The notes: a model not told the origin generated them from the letters alone. A stretch of DNA of 64,000 nt from Maribellus maritimus (GCF_022267315.1 NZ_JAIKLE010000005.1:209207-273206), one strand, 5' to 3'; shown: positions 17,663 to 27,301, counted from the first letter of the stretch. Made by a program: numbers and translations.

Positions 17663-18181
17663 ATGAAGAAATTGGTGTTATTCATTTTTGCTGTTGTTTT
17701 GGGAACAGGGATATCTTTGGCACAAGAGCCCAAAATTGGTATTAATATTGGGAATAAAGCACCTGAATTAATAGGAAAATCAGTGGACGGTTCAACGATG
17801 AAGCTTTCCGACACACAAGGGAAACTTGTTCTTCTCGACTTTTGGGCGGCCTGGTGTGGTCCATGCAGGAGAGAAAACCCGACAGTTGTTAGTGCCTATC
17901 AGAAATTTAAAGATAAAAAATTTGAAAACGGTGACGGATTTACTGTTTTTAGTGTCTCGCTGGACAGAACAGACGCTGCGTGGAAAAAAGCTATTGCCGA
18001 CGACAAATTGGTATGGCCTTATCACATAAGTGATTTGCAATACTGGCAGTCAAAACATGCTGCCGTTTATGGAGTAAGAAGTATTCCAACAAATTTTCTG
18101 ATTAACGAAGACGGTGTTATCGTAGCTCGAAACCTGCGTGGACCAGCTCTGGAATCAGCACTTGAGAAATATGTAAAATAA
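17663..18181 (+). CDS. Exported TlpA-like thioredoxin-fold protein
   Basis: A 172-residue protein with signal peptide 1-21 (ending SLAQ) and a thioredoxin fold. The active site is WCGPC in FWAAWCGPCRRENP near residues 67-71, and the cis-proline loop is in RSIPTNFL. This matches the TlpA/ResA/AhpC-TSA group, membrane-external thiol:disulfide oxidoreductases used for cytochrome c or general envelope thiol reduction. The start is set by AAGGAG with 6-nt spacing. No cytochrome-maturation gene is adjacent, so the specific partner is unknown. It is monocistronic, ending in a strong hairpin. Confidence 0.88.
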   Translation: MKKLVLFIFAVVLGTGISLAQEPKIGINIGNKAPELIGKSVDGSTMKLSDTQGKLVLLDFWAAWCGPCRRENPTVVSAYQKFKDKKFENGDGFTVFSVSLDRTDAAWKKAIADDKLVWPYHISDLQYWQSKHAAVYGVRSIPTNFLINEDGVIVARNLRGPALESALEKYVK

Positions 18182-18227
18182 AAAGACATTTTAACACACC
18201 TCCATTTTAAAAATATTTCAAATCATT

Positions 18228-18269
18228 CAAATTGGCACTCTTTGATTAAAAGGAGTGTCAATTTGTCTT
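18228..18269 (+). terminator. Terminator of the TlpA-like gene
   Basis: A 13-bp stem, CAAATTGGCACTC (18228-18240) with GAGTGTCAATTTG (18253-18265), has one G-U wobble, a 12-nt loop and a short T tract. It lies directly before the grpE promoter. Confidence 0.75.
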
Positions 18270-18270
18270 T

Positions 18271-18278
18271 TATATTTG
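18271..18278 (+). promoter_or_regulatory. -7 promoter element, grpE-dnaJ
   Basis: TATATTTG matches TAnnTTTG. It lies downstream of the upstream in-frame ATG at 18255 and so supports the grpE start at 18327. Confidence 0.55.
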
Positions 18279-18326
18279 CATGGCAAATTTTTTGATCAAA
18301 AAGGTAGCAAATTAAAAATCAGCAAA

Positions 18327-18926
18327 ATGGCAGAAGAAGTCAAAAAAGAACAAGAAATGAATGCTCCGGAAGAGGTGCAGGACAAAAATACAACAGAAAC
18401 GACAGAAGAAGAGAAGAACGAAAAAGAAGAGGCGAAGGAAAATAAAAAGAAGAAATCGAAAAAGGATAAAAAAGATGCTCAAATCGAAGAGTTAGCTGTT
18501 AAACTTGATGAGATTTCAGACAAACACCTGCGCCTTCAGGCTGAGTTTGATAACTTCCGACGTCGTACGATAAAAGAAAAAGCAGACCTGATAAAGTCTG
18601 GAGGAGAATCTGTTTTGGTAAGTATCCTGCCGGTGGTCGATGATTTTGAAAGAGCTCTTGATTCGCTCAAAAATATCGCCGACGACGATGCAGGCAAGCA
18701 GGGAACTTTAATTATATACAACAAGTTTAAAGAATTCCTGAAACAAAATAACGTAAAAGAAATCGAAGCCCATCATCAGGCGTTTGATGTTGATTTGCAT
18801 GAAGCTATCACAAAAATTCCAGCTCCTGAAGAAAAACTTAAAGGGAAAGTAGTTGATGTGGTTCAAAAAGGCTATTTATTGAATGACAAGGTAATCCGGT
18901 TTGCCAAGGTAGTAATCGGAGAATAA
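18327..18926 (+). CDS. grpE: Nucleotide exchange factor GrpE
   Basis: A 199-residue GrpE with a long charged N-terminal coiled-coil (Glu/Lys-rich to ~70), then the family signature in [17 protein letters not shown] and the C-terminal beta domain ([14 protein letters not shown]). GrpE releases ADP from DnaK to restart the chaperone cycle and also senses heat. The frame opens at 18255, but the -7 element at 18271-18278 lies inside that extension, so the start at 18327 (MAEEVKK) is preferred. dnaJ follows 16 nt downstream; dnaK is not in the window. Confidence 0.93.
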   Translation: MAEEVKKEQEMNAPEEVQDKNTTETTEEEKNEKEEAKENKKKKSKKDKKDAQIEELAVKLDEISDKHLRLQAEFDNFRRRTIKEKADLIKSGGESVLVSILPVVDDFERALDSLKNIADDDAGKQGTLIIYNKFKEFLKQNNVKEIEAHHQAFDVDLHEAITKIPAPEEKLKGKVVDVVQKGYLLNDKVIRFAKVVIGE

Positions 18927-18942
18927 AAATTACACAAGAGAA

Positions 18943-20100
18943 ATGGCGAAAAGAGATTATTACGAAGTATTAGAGGTTGGGAAGAATGCTACACCGGAAG
19001 AAATAAAAAAGGCCTATCGGAAAAAGGCAATTCAGTATCACCCTGATAAGAATCCGGGAAACACCGAAGCGGAAGAAAAATTTAAAGAGGCTGCCGAGGC
19101 CTATGAAGTATTAAGCAATCCGGAAAAAAAACAGCGTTACGACCAGTTCGGCCATGCCGGAATGAGTGGATCTGCCGGAGGTGGATTTGGCGGCGGATTT
19201 TCCGATATCGAAGACATCTTTTCGGCTTTTGGTGATATTTTTGGTGGTCACTTCGGTGGTTTTGGCGGTTTTGGTGGAAGCAGCCGGAGCCGAGGAGGCA
19301 GAAGAGTAAGCCGGGGCTCTGACCTAAGGGTAAAAGTAAAACTTAACCTTAGTGAAGTTGTAAACGGTGTTGATAAAAAAATAAAGGTAAAAAAATATAT
19401 CGCCTGTGAACATTGTAGTGGGACAGGTGCAAAAGATGGCTCATCCTACTCAACCTGCGGAACTTGTCGAGGAACAGGTCAGGTAACCAGAATAACCAAT
19501 ACTTTACTTGGCCAGATGCAAACAACTTCCACGTGTCCTACATGTCAGGGTGATGGGAAAATGATTACAGACCAGTGTAACCATTGTGCCGGTGAAGGAG
19601 TGATTCGCGACGAAGAAGTAATCAATATTAAAATTCCGGCCGGAGTTGGTGAAGGTATGCAACTTAATGTTACCGGAAAAGGAAATGCAGGAAGACGAGG
19701 AGGTATAAATGGAGACCTCCTGGTTGTAATTACAGAAGAAGAACATCCTGATCTGGTCCGTGACGGGAACAATCTTATTTACAACTTATTTGTTTCATTC
19801 CCCGAAATAACACTGGGTACAACGGCTGAAATCCCTACTGTTGAAGGGAAGGTAAAAGTAAAAATTGAGGCCGGCACCCAACCTGAAAAAATACTACGGT
19901 TAAGGGGCAAAGGAATTCCTGAGGTAAACGGCTACGGGAAAGGAGATCTTCTTGTCCGGGTTCATGTTTGGATCCCTAAAAAATTAAATGCCGAAGAAAA
20001 AAGAATGCTTGAAAAACTTCAAAATTCTCCTGGTTTTCAGGAAGGGCCTTCCTCCTCGGAAAAAACTTTTTTTGAAAAAATGAGGGATATGTTTGAATAA
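18943..20100 (+). CDS. dnaJ: Chaperone DnaJ
   Basis: A 385-residue type I DnaJ. The J domain (1-70) has HPDKN near residue 33. The Gly/Phe-rich linker runs about 75-125 with repeated GGFGG. The zinc region has four CxxCxGxG units ([32 protein letters not shown]) near 155-220. C-terminal substrate-binding domains follow. DnaJ stimulates DnaK ATPase and delivers unfolded clients. It forms an operon with grpE, 16 nt upstream. All zinc ligands are present. Confidence 0.96.
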   Translation: MAKRDYYEVLEVGKNATPEEIKKAYRKKAIQYHPDKNPGNTEAEEKFKEAAEAYEVLSNPEKKQRYDQFGHAGMSGSAGGGFGGGFSDIEDIFSAFGDIFGGHFGGFGGFGGSSRSRGGRRVSRGSDLRVKVKLNLSEVVNGVDKKIKVKKYIACEHCSGTGAKDGSSYSTCGTCRGTGQVTRITNTLLGQMQTTSTCPTCQGDGKMITDQCNHCAGEGVIRDEEVINIKIPAGVGEGMQLNVTGKGNAGRRGGINGDLLVVITEEEHPDLVRDGNNLIYNLFVSFPEITLGTTAEIPTVEGKVKVKIEAGTQPEKILRLRGKGIPEVNGYGKGDLLVRVHVWIPKKLNAEEKRMLEKLQNSPGFQEGPSSSEKTFFEKMRDMFE

Positions 20101-20194
20101 AACACCGCAAAATGAGGTAAATATTTTCAAGATTTTATCCGATTGTTGCTTTAATTCATTATTTTTAAAGTATTAACAATCCAATAAACTACAG

Positions 20195-20560
20195 ATGATG
20201 AAAAAGATATTTATCTCGTTTTTTTTTGTGGTAATTACATTTTGTAGCTTTTCACAAAACGATTCAAAACAAATTTTGGGAAAATGGAGTTATTCCGTTG
20301 ATGCCGGAGGAACAATATTGACAGGTGTTTTTCATTTTTATGAAAAAGATGGTCAGTTAGCGGGAGAAATATTGTCGGATGACGGGTATACAATACCATT
20401 CACAAAACTGGAGCAAAAAGAGGCAAATCAATTTTATTTTGAAGCCAAAACCGATTATGATTTGTATAAAATCACGTTAAATTTTGAAGGGGAAAAAATT
20501 TCAGGATCAGGCTCATCATACGAGGGAGATGCCCCCATTACAGGAAAAAGGAAGGAATAG
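20195..20560 (+). CDS. Secreted hypothetical protein, lipocalin-like
   Basis: A 121-residue protein with a signal peptide at about 1-20 (ending CSFSQ). The mature part reads as a small beta-barrel: ILGKWSYSVDAGG near its start resembles the GKW opening of lipocalin-like domains, and strands alternate through to the C-terminal ITGKRKE. I do not recognise a specific family. It is preceded by a 94-bp gap after dnaJ and is probably its own unit. Role unknown; likely periplasmic. Confidence 0.6.
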   Translation: MMKKIFISFFFVVITFCSFSQNDSKQILGKWSYSVDAGGTILTGVFHFYEKDGQLAGEILSDDGYTIPFTKLEQKEANQFYFEAKTDYDLYKITLNFEGEKISGSGSSYEGDAPITGKRKE

Positions 20561-20652
20561 TTTAGCTTCTATCATAATATTCAAAACATCTGTATCCTTT
20601 ATTCAAAATCTTTATATTTTTTGCGGGTATATCTGGCGCAACATCATCTGAG

Positions 20653-20666
20653 CACATTTATTTGTG
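20653..20666 (+). promoter_or_regulatory. Small palindrome before the Crp-family gene
   Basis: CACA-tttatt-TGTG lies 14 nt before the regulator's GTG start and could be an autoregulatory site. The evidence is only its symmetry and position. Confidence 0.25.
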
Positions 20667-20679
20667 TTAAAACATTTCT

Positions 20680-21309
20680 GTGAATAATTTTAATATACAA
20701 TATCAATTTCTCGAAAAGGAGCTGCAGGAAGAAATTCTAAATGTAGGTATCCAAAAAACTTTCCAGCCCAACGAAGTTCTTATTCGTGAAGGACAGTTCA
20801 TCACAAGTTTCCCGCTGGTTTTAAAAGGATTAATAAGAATAACCCGGAACAACGACGACGGAAACGAGTTGCTCTTGTATTATTTAAAAGATAATGAAGT
20901 TTGTGCCATGTCACTGACTTGCTGTATGGCAAACTCAACCAGCAACGTACAAGCGATTACAGAAGAAGAAACTGAAGTTATTATGCTTCCCGTTTCGTTG
21001 TTGGATAGTTGGATGTGTAAATACCCGTCATGGAAACAATTTGTTATGCAAACATTTCAAAACCGCTTCAGGACGATGATTGACACAGTTGATACACTTG
21101 CTTTTTTGAAACTGGATGAAAGATTGGTTAAATTTTTTGTAGACAGGAAGGAAAAATCGGGTTTAAAAACGTTTAACGGAACACATCAGGATTTGGCGCT
21201 TCAGCTAAACACTTCACGGGAAGTCATTTCCAGGTTGTTAAAAAAACTGGAAAAAGGAGGTAAAATTCAACTTTCAAGAAATTTTATTGATTTTTCCGGA
21301 CTTTTGTGA
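20680..21309 (+). CDS. Crp/Fnr-family transcriptional regulator
   Basis: A 209-residue regulator. The N-terminal cyclic-nucleotide-binding-type beta roll includes EVLIREGQFITSFPLVLKG, and the C-terminal winged helix has DLALQLNTSREVISRLLKKLE. Arginines needed for cAMP binding are not evident. Three cysteines cluster in VCAMSLTCCM near 77-86; a redox or iron-sulfur role is possible but unproven. The start is GTG at 20680, as no ATG fits. It stands alone between a secreted protein gene and a possible small RNA. Confidence 0.85.
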   Translation: MNNFNIQYQFLEKELQEEILNVGIQKTFQPNEVLIREGQFITSFPLVLKGLIRITRNNDDGNELLLYYLKDNEVCAMSLTCCMANSTSNVQAITEEETEVIMLPVSLLDSWMCKYPSWKQFVMQTFQNRFRTMIDTVDTLAFLKLDERLVKFFVDRKEKSGLKTFNGTHQDLALQLNTSREVISRLLKKLEKGGKIQLSRNFIDFSGLL

Positions 21310-21351
21310 CTTTTATTACAGTCCATTTTTTGAAGTCTTATTTTATTTGCA

Positions 21352-21463
21352 GCAGACAATTCAGAGTTAATAGTTCATAACTATTACTTCAAAATTTTTT
21401 GGGTTATAAAATCGGTTAGTAGTTGAAGGTTGTTAAGCCAGATTCAGTGGAATCTGGCTTTTT
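21352..21463 (+). ncRNA. Candidate small RNA upstream of serA
   Basis: A near-consensus -7 (TTTATTTG, 21343-21350) is followed by a perfect 8-bp hairpin TAATAGTT-CAT-AACTATTA (21368-21386) and, after about 50 nt, a strong terminator. The terminator is ~125 nt past the Crp-family stop, which is long for a simple 3' end. It could instead be that gene's 3' UTR. Confidence 0.35.
21435..21463 (+). terminator. Strong intrinsic terminator before serA
   Basis: An 11-bp perfect stem AAGCCAGATTC/GAATCTGGCTT, AGTG loop, followed by a T run. Confidence 0.85.
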
Positions 21464-21650
21464 CGTTTAGCTATTTTCATCAATGCTTTACCAGGCTGCC
21501 TGAGTCTCCATCTAAAATCATTATAAATTAGTTAATGTTAATTTCATTTTAAAAACTTAACCCCGTTTTAACTTCGGGATTTTCAATAATTTGATGATAT
21601 TTGTCACAATTCAGTTACAGAGTTAGACAACCTTTTAAATAATTAGCCAA

Positions 21651-22823
21651 ATGTTTAAAATACAAACGTTAAATAAAATAGATCCGGAAGGACTAAAACT
21701 TTTCCCTCTTAGTAATTACGAAATAGCAAGTGAAATACCGAATGCTGACGCCGTTATATTAAGAAGTTTCAAAATGCATGATATGGAACTACCGTCATCT
21801 TTAAAAGCAGTAGCGCGGGCAGGTGCGGGTGTAAATAATATTCCAATTGAAAAGTGTACAGAAAAAGGAGTTGTTGTTTTTAATACTCCCGGGGCAAATG
21901 CAAACGGTGTAAAAGAACTGGTGATTGCTGGTATGCTACTTGCCTCACGCGATATTGTTGAGTCGGTTACCTGGGCAAAAACACTAATTGGCAAAGGCGA
22001 TGAGGTACCGGCATTAATAGAACAGGGTAAAAAGAATTTTGCAGGACAGGAAATAAAAGGAAAAACCCTGGCAGTAATTGGATTGGGAGCCATTGGCGTG
22101 TTGGTTGCAAATGCTGCATCTGCACTCCGTATGAATGTAGTAGGCTACGATCCTTACATGTCAGTGAAACATGCGTTAAAATTAAGCCGCGAAGTTACCT
22201 GGATGGAAGGAGTTCAACCTTTGCTGGCACAAGCCGATTATGTAACCATCAATATTCCATTGACTCCGGAAACCAAAGGCTACATCAACAAAGAAAAATT
22301 CAGGATGATGAAGGACGGAGTCCGTATCTTAAACTTCGCCCGTGGAGGCCTGGTTGATACAGAAAGTCTGAGAGAAGCCATTGCATCAGGGAAAGTAGCG
22401 CGTTATATCACCGATTTTCCTGACGAAGAAATGCTAAAAATGGACAACGTTATTTCAATTCCTCACCTTGGAGCTTCAACAAAAGAATCTGAAACAAATT
22501 GTGCAATTATGGCGGTGGAACAGGTTCAGGATTTTCTTGAAAACGGAAACATTAAAAATTCAGTTAATTTCCCCGAGGCAGCAATGGAGCGCAACGGAGG
22601 AAGCAGAATTTTAATTGCCAACAAAAATATTCCCAATATGGTCAGCCAAATCTCAAGTGTTTTAGCTGCTGAAGGCATCAACATTGATAACATGTTAAAC
22701 AAAAAAAGAGACGATATTGCATATAATATCATCGATGTTGCACAGAAAAATATTGATGAATCAGTAAGAACCAAACTCAAGAATATAGAAGGAGTTTTTA
22801 TGGTTCGAATTATTCAAGATTAA
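21651..22823 (+). CDS. serA: D-3-phosphoglycerate dehydrogenase
   Basis: A 390-residue enzyme oxidising 3-phosphoglycerate to 3-phosphohydroxypyruvate with NAD, the first step of serine synthesis. It has the 2-hydroxyacid dehydrogenase fold: RAGAGVNNIP, the NAD-binding VIGLGAIGVLVAN near residue 143, FARGGLVD with the substrate arginine, and the acid-base histidine in IPHLGASTKESE. A C-terminal ACT domain (~315-390) suggests allosteric control by serine. serC is not adjacent, unlike the usual arrangement in this phylum. It ends in a clear terminator. Confidence 0.93.
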   Translation: MFKIQTLNKIDPEGLKLFPLSNYEIASEIPNADAVILRSFKMHDMELPSSLKAVARAGAGVNNIPIEKCTEKGVVVFNTPGANANGVKELVIAGMLLASRDIVESVTWAKTLIGKGDEVPALIEQGKKNFAGQEIKGKTLAVIGLGAIGVLVANAASALRMNVVGYDPYMSVKHALKLSREVTWMEGVQPLLAQADYVTINIPLTPETKGYINKEKFRMMKDGVRILNFARGGLVDTESLREAIASGKVARYITDFPDEEMLKMDNVISIPHLGASTKESETNCAIMAVEQVQDFLENGNIKNSVNFPEAAMERNGGSRILIANKNIPNMVSQISSVLAAEGINIDNMLNKKRDDIAYNIIDVAQKNIDESVRTKLKNIEGVFMVRIIQD

Positions 22824-22837
22824 GAAATTCTGAAATT

Positions 22838-22871
22838 AAAAGAGGGATCCAAGAGAGTTCCTCTTTTTTTT
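22838..22871 (+). terminator. serA terminator
   Basis: AAAAGAGG (22838-22845) pairs with CCTCTTTT (22860-22867), followed by more Ts. The transketolase promoter begins immediately after. Confidence 0.8.
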
Positions 22872-22879
22872 TAAATTTG
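22872..22879 (+). promoter_or_regulatory. -7 promoter element, transketolase
   Basis: TAAATTTG matches TAnnTTTG. The start would fall near 22885, only about 12 nt before the ATG at 22897, so the ATG at 22924 is the more likely start. Confidence 0.55.
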
Positions 22880-22923
22880 CACTTTCCTGAACTTCCGTGA
22901 AATTTAGAACTAAAATTACAATC

Positions 22924-24954
22924 ATGACAAAAAGTATCAAGACAAAAGCAGCCGACAATATTCGCATCTTAGCTGCAGCAATGGTAGAAAAGGCTAAATC
23001 AGGACATCCTGGAGGAGCTATGGGTGGAGCCGATTTTATCAACATTTTATATTCTGAATTTTTAAATTACGATCCTTCAGATATGACGTGGGCTAACCGC
23101 GATCGATTTTTCCTTGATCCAGGTCATATGTCACCCATGTTATATGCAGCTTTATCGTTGGCAGGATTTTACAGCATGGAAGACCTGGAAAACTTTCGCC
23201 AGTGGGGAAGTGTAACACCTGGTCACCCCGAAGTCGACGTAGAAAGAGGCGTGGAAAACACATCAGGCCCGTTGGGTCAGGGACATACAATGGCAGTAGG
23301 TGCTGCCATTACAGAACGGTTCCTGGCAGAACGTTTTGGGGAATGGTTGAGTCATAAAACCTACGCTTATATTTCTGACGGTGGAGTCCAGGAAGAGGTT
23401 TCGCAGGGTGCCGGACGAATTGCAGGACATTTAGGGCTAAGCAACCTCATTATGTTCTACGACTCAAACGACATCCAGCTTTCTACTGAAACAAATGTCG
23501 TTTCACTTGAAGATACAGCAAAAAAATATGAAGCATGGGGCTGGAGCGTTTCTATTATTGATGGAAATAATGAAGGTCAAATCAGAGAAGCGCTTACAAA
23601 AGCAAATGCAGAAACAGAAAAACCTTCGCTGATTATTGGGAAAACTATTATGGGAAAAGGCGCGCTGACCGACTCTGGCAGTAGTTATGAAAAACAGGTG
23701 GAAACCCATGGTATGCCATTATCAAATGCTGGCGCTTCCTTTGAAAAAACAATCAGCAATTTAGGTGGAGATCCTGAAAATCCTTTTGCAATTTTTGATG
23801 AAGTAAAAGAATTCTACGAAAATAGAAAAGCGGAATTAAAAGAGGCTGCTGCCGCCCAAAAAGCAAAACAGGCTGAATGGGAGAAAGCCAACCCGGAAAT
23901 GGCAGAAAAGTTAAACGGTTTCTTTTCCGGAGAAGCTTCAAAATTCGACTTCGCTGCAATTGAACAAAAAGCAAATACAGCAACACGCGGAGCTTCCGGA
24001 ACAGCACTGGCTTCTTTTGCCGGTAAAATAGAAAATATGATCGTGGCTTCAGCTGACCTTTCCAACTCTGACAAAACAGACGGATTTCTAAAAAAAACCA
24101 CGCCGTTTAAAAAAGGCGATTTTAGTGGTTCCTTTCTGCAAGTCGGAGTAAGTGAATTAACCATGGCATGTATTGCAAATGGAATGGCTTTACACGGTGG
24201 TGTAATTCCGGTTTGCGGAACATTCTTTGTTTTCTCTGATTACATGAAGCCAGCAGTTCGATTGGCAGCATTGATGGAATTGCCTGTAAAATATGTTTGG
24301 ACTCATGACGCATTCCGCGTGGGTGAAGACGGGCCAACGCACCAGCCAGTTGAACAGGAAGCGCAGATTCGCTTGCTGGAAAAACTCAAAAACCACAGCG
24401 GTGAAAACAGCATGCTTGTTCTTCGTCCGGCTGATGCCAATGAAACAACAGTAGCCTGGAAAATGGCTATTGAGAATACAAGTACACCAACTGCCCTGAT
24501 TCTGTCCCGTCAGAATATCAACGACCTTCCGGTTGAAGGAAATGCGTACGAATCGGCTCTGCAAGCTGAAAAAGGCGCTTATATTGTTTTAAAACCGGAA
24601 ACTAAACCTGATGTGGTTTTGGTTGCCAGCGGTTCAGAAGTAGCAACTTTGGTTGATGGGGCTAAGCTTCTCTCTGATAAAGACGGGCTAAAAGTTCAGG
24701 TGGTTTCCGCTCCCTCTGAAGGCTTATTCAGAAATCAGGCCGCAGACTACCAGGAAAGTGTACTTCCAACCGGAGTGCCTCGCTTTGGAATGACAGCGGG
24801 CTTACCTGTAACCTTAGCCGGGCTGGTTGGAGAAAATGGTAAAACCTGGGGGCTGGATTCCTTTGGTTTCTCTGCGCCTTACAAAGTACTTGATGAAAAA
24901 CTCGGGTTCAATGAAGAAAATGTATACAACCAGGTAAAAGAATTACTTGCTTAA
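22924..24954 (+). CDS. tkt: Transketolase
   Basis: A single-chain transketolase of about 676 residues, transferring two-carbon units in the non-oxidative pentose phosphate pathway with thiamine diphosphate. The thiamine and substrate residues are visible in KSGHPGGAMGGADF, PGHMSPMLYA and GPLGQGHTMAVG. The pyrimidine-binding half includes GVSELTMACIANGMALHGG and the transketolase signature GEDGPTHQPVEQ. An in-frame ATG exists at 22897, but it is close to the predicted promoter and the family N-terminus (SIKTKAADNIRILAAAMVEK) fits the start at 22924. It is flanked by terminators, so it is monocistronic. Confidence 0.94.
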   Translation: MTKSIKTKAADNIRILAAAMVEKAKSGHPGGAMGGADFINILYSEFLNYDPSDMTWANRDRFFLDPGHMSPMLYAALSLAGFYSMEDLENFRQWGSVTPGHPEVDVERGVENTSGPLGQGHTMAVGAAITERFLAERFGEWLSHKTYAYISDGGVQEEVSQGAGRIAGHLGLSNLIMFYDSNDIQLSTETNVVSLEDTAKKYEAWGWSVSIIDGNNEGQIREALTKANAETEKPSLIIGKTIMGKGALTDSGSSYEKQVETHGMPLSNAGASFEKTISNLGGDPENPFAIFDEVKEFYENRKAELKEAAAAQKAKQAEWEKANPEMAEKLNGFFSGEASKFDFAAIEQKANTATRGASGTALASFAGKIENMIVASADLSNSDKTDGFLKKTTPFKKGDFSGSFLQVGVSELTMACIANGMALHGGVIPVCGTFFVFSDYMKPAVRLAALMELPVKYVWTHDAFRVGEDGPTHQPVEQEAQIRLLEKLKNHSGENSMLVLRPADANETTVAWKMAIENTSTPTALILSRQNINDLPVEGNAYESALQAEKGAYIVLKPETKPDVVLVASGSEVATLVDGAKLLSDKDGLKVQVVSAPSEGLFRNQAADYQESVLPTGVPRFGMTAGLPVTLAGLVGENGKTWGLDSFGFSAPYKVLDEKLGFNEENVYNQVKELLA

Positions 24955-24974
24955 ACCTTCTTTTAAAATATTTC

Positions 24975-25008
24975 AAAAATGCTCTGTAACTTTTGCAGGG
25001 CATTTTTT
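24975..25008 (+). terminator. Transketolase terminator
   Basis: A 12-bp stem AAAAATGCTCTG/CAGGGCATTTTT with one U-G wobble and a T run, 20 nt after the tkt stop. Confidence 0.85.
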
Positions 25009-25177
25009 ATATACTGCTTTTGCTCCGCCCCTAATGCATCAAATACAGTTATTTCATCAAAGAAAAAAGAGCTGATACTCAAGCTTTATTTTAACTCCCC
25101 TTATTTTTTGGATTTTCATTACATTAGCGAAAACAAAAGCCTGAAAAAAAAGGACACACAGAATAAATAAATGAACG

Positions 25178-25750
25178 ATGAAATTTCTTACCCTTTCCAT
25201 ATTAATGATTCTCTCCGGCACGTTCTTAACAGCACAGCAACTTGATTCAACGGCTCTGATTATTATCGATATCCAGGATTTTTATTTCTCGGGAGGAGCA
25301 TCAGAGTTGGTGGAACCCGAAAAGGCTGCCGACCAGGCTGCTGTCCTTCTTGACCATTTTCGAAAAAAAAACGGTTTGGTAATTCACATAAAACATCTTT
25401 TTGAACCGGGTGGTGATATCAATAAACGTGTAAAACCGGTCGATGGAGAAAAAATCTTCTCAAAAAAAGAAGTTAATGCGTTTTTAAATACGGGACTAAA
25501 CGACTATCTCAAGGCAAACCATATTAAAAATGTAGTTTTGTGTGGCATGCAAACCCATATGTGTTTAGAAGCAGGAACCCGGGCGGCACACGATTATGGT
25601 TATGCCTGTACCGTAATAGAAGATGCCTGTGCTACACGGGATCTCACATTTGAAGATGTTACCGTAGAAGCGAAGGATGTTCACTTCTCTACTTTGACCA
25701 CGTTAAGGAATTATGCGAAGATTATAAAATTGGAAGATTATTTGAAATAA
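25178..25750 (+). CDS. Exported isochorismatase-family cysteine hydrolase
   Basis: A 190-residue isochorismatase-fold protein. The triad pieces are the aspartate in LIIIDIQDFYF, a lysine in the IHIKHLF strand and the cysteine in GMQTHMCLEAGTRAA, followed by DACATRDL. A signal peptide (1-18, TFLTAQ) predicts periplasmic or secreted location, unusual since most family members are cytosolic. The family includes nicotinamidases and various amidohydrolases; substrate is not inferable. It converges on the sulfatase gene with a 15-bp gap. Confidence 0.85.
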   Translation: MKFLTLSILMILSGTFLTAQQLDSTALIIIDIQDFYFSGGASELVEPEKAADQAAVLLDHFRKKNGLVIHIKHLFEPGGDINKRVKPVDGEKIFSKKEVNAFLNTGLNDYLKANHIKNVVLCGMQTHMCLEAGTRAAHDYGYACTVIEDACATRDLTFEDVTVEAKDVHFSTLTTLRNYAKIIKLEDYLK

Positions 25751-25765
25751 CCTCTTTTCCCGAAT

Positions 25766-27301
25766 TTATTTATAATCTGCCCCGGTCAGACTTTTTAATA
25801 CTGATTCCTGCCAGTTTCTCAACTCTTTTTGCATTTGCTCTACAATTTCAGGAAATTCAGAAGCAAGATTTATTGTTTCGCCCCGGTCTTTTTGGAGATC
25901 GTACAATTCAAAACCTGCATCACCGGGTGAGCCACCATCAGCAACCAGTTTAAAACGATCGTTTACCACTGTACGTTCGCCACCATAATCGGCCTCGGAA
26001 ATAACGTCATATTTCAGATTTCTAAAAGTTCGCGTATATTTTCCGTTCATCATTTTCACCAGCGGCGTTGTTCCTTCCTGCAATTCGGGGTCAATATATG
26101 GTTCAGCTTCATCGTCAAACACTTTTCCGGATTCAAATTGCCAGAAAAAAATGGGTTCTCCACGCAGCTTTTCCGGCTCATTAAAAAACGAAACAAGACT
26201 TATGCCATCAAGAGGCCGGTCAGGAAGCAATTGCCCTGTAAGTTCCGCCAATGTTGGTAAAAAATCGCTGGTTACAGCCGAACTTTGAACAATTCCGTGT
26301 TTTTTTACTCCCTGCGGCCACTCCAACACACCGGGAACAAGAACACCTCCCTCGTATAACGAACCTTTCTGAGCACGGACTGTCATTCCGGTTCTGCCTG
26401 CACTTTGAGGAGTTCCGTTGTCACCACAATACCATACCAAAGTATTATCTTTCAATTTGTTTTCCTTCAGAAATTCCCTCAATGTTCCAATAGATCGGTC
26501 CATTGCTGTTATTTCGGCATAACGTTCTTTTAACACATCGCGAAGCGAACGTTCAACCCTTTCACCTGTTTTGTTGGAAGTAAGTTGAACAGTTAATCGA
26601 TCTAAACTGTCGGGTAGATTTTCATAAAGAGCAATATCTTCTGGCAAACCACTGTATGGTTCATGCGGAGAACCAAACCATACCACAATAAAAAAAGGCT
26701 GTTTATTTTGATGACTATTTTTAATAAAGCGGATGGCTTCTTCAACAACTATTGCTGAACTTTCGCCCTCAATTTTCTCCGGTTTTCCTCCATTACGGGA
26801 TAAAACCGGATCGATTTCAAAAAAATTATCGTGCGAGAGCCATTCATCAAATCCCATGGCCCCCGGACTCGTTGGCGAATCCTTTTTCACAGGTCCCAGA
26901 TGCCATTTGCCATAATGGGCGCAAGCATAACCGGCATCACTTAATAGCTGAGCAATACTTATCTCTTCCGGACGAATAGACCAGTTGGGAGAAAAAGTTC
27001 CGTAACGATTAGGGTGTCTTCCGGTCATAAAACTTCCCCGTGTTGGTGAGCAACTGGGGTGGGCAGAGTAAAACCGGTCAAAACGCAGTCCACTGGCCGC
27101 CATTTCATCTAAAACCGGCGTTTTTACAAAAGGGTGACCGTTGTATCCAACCTCATCCCAACCATGATCATCTCCCATCAACAAAATGATATTGGGACCT
27201 TTGTCCAGCTCTGCGTACCCACTACTTTCTTTCTTGGTATTTGAACAGGCGCCAATGGCCAACAATACTACAATGACTAATGCAAAAAAAAATATTTTCA
27301 T
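25766..27301 (-). CDS. Sulfatase family lipoprotein
   Basis: A 511-residue type I sulfatase. The formylglycine site is C84 in HPSCSPTRGS (CxPxR); the metal pocket DD is in LLMGDDHGWDEVG and the conserved lysine and histidine in HYGKWHLGP. The N-terminus is a lipoprotein signal with lipobox LAIGAC, Cys at 19, when started at the ATG at 27301; a 12-codon upstream extension in the same frame is less likely. It removes sulfate esters, probably from algal or host glycans, at the outer membrane. An anaerobic sulfatase-maturing enzyme would be needed elsewhere. It lies beside an SGNH hydrolase; no SusC/D pair is nearby. Confidence 0.9.
   Translation of the reverse strand: MKIFFFALVIVVLLAIGACSNTKKESSGYAELDKGPNIILLMGDDHGWDEVGYNGHPFVKTPVLDEMAASGLRFDRFYSAHPSCSPTRGSFMTGRHPNRYGTFSPNWSIRPEEISIAQLLSDAGYACAHYGKWHLGPVKKDSPTSPGAMGFDEWLSHDNFFEIDPVLSRNGGKPEKIEGESSAIVVEEAIRFIKNSHQNKQPFFIVVWFGSPHEPYSGLPEDIALYENLPDSLDRLTVQLTSNKTGERVERSLRDVLKERYAEITAMDRSIGTLREFLKENKLKDNTLVWYCGDNGTPQSAGRTGMTVRAQKGSLYEGGVLVPGVLEWPQGVKKHGIVQSSAVTSDFLPTLAELTGQLLPDRPLDGISLVSFFNEPEKLRGEPIFFWQFESGKVFDDEAEPYIDPELQEGTTPLVKMMNGKYTRTFRNLKYDVISEADYGGERTVVNDRFKLVADGGSPGDAGFELYDLQKDRGETINLASEFPEIVEQMQKELRNWQESVLKSLTGADYK

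Larger units (their letters stand above)
21310..21650. other. 341-bp gap with a probable small RNA or long 3' structure
   Basis: The gap between the Crp-family gene and serA holds an 8-bp hairpin (21368-21386) and a strong terminator (21435-21463). The stretch from 21464 to 21650 is the serA leader and promoter region; AT-rich, with no clear TAnnTTTG and no gene that I can see. Confidence 0.5.

Noticed and set aside
20653..20666. Canonical CRP site before the Crp-family gene
   Set aside because: CACA-N6-TGTG is the reverse of the CRP half-site order and too short to call.
24979..25170. 63-codon plus-strand frame after transketolase
   Set aside because: It begins inside the transketolase terminator and has no coding character.
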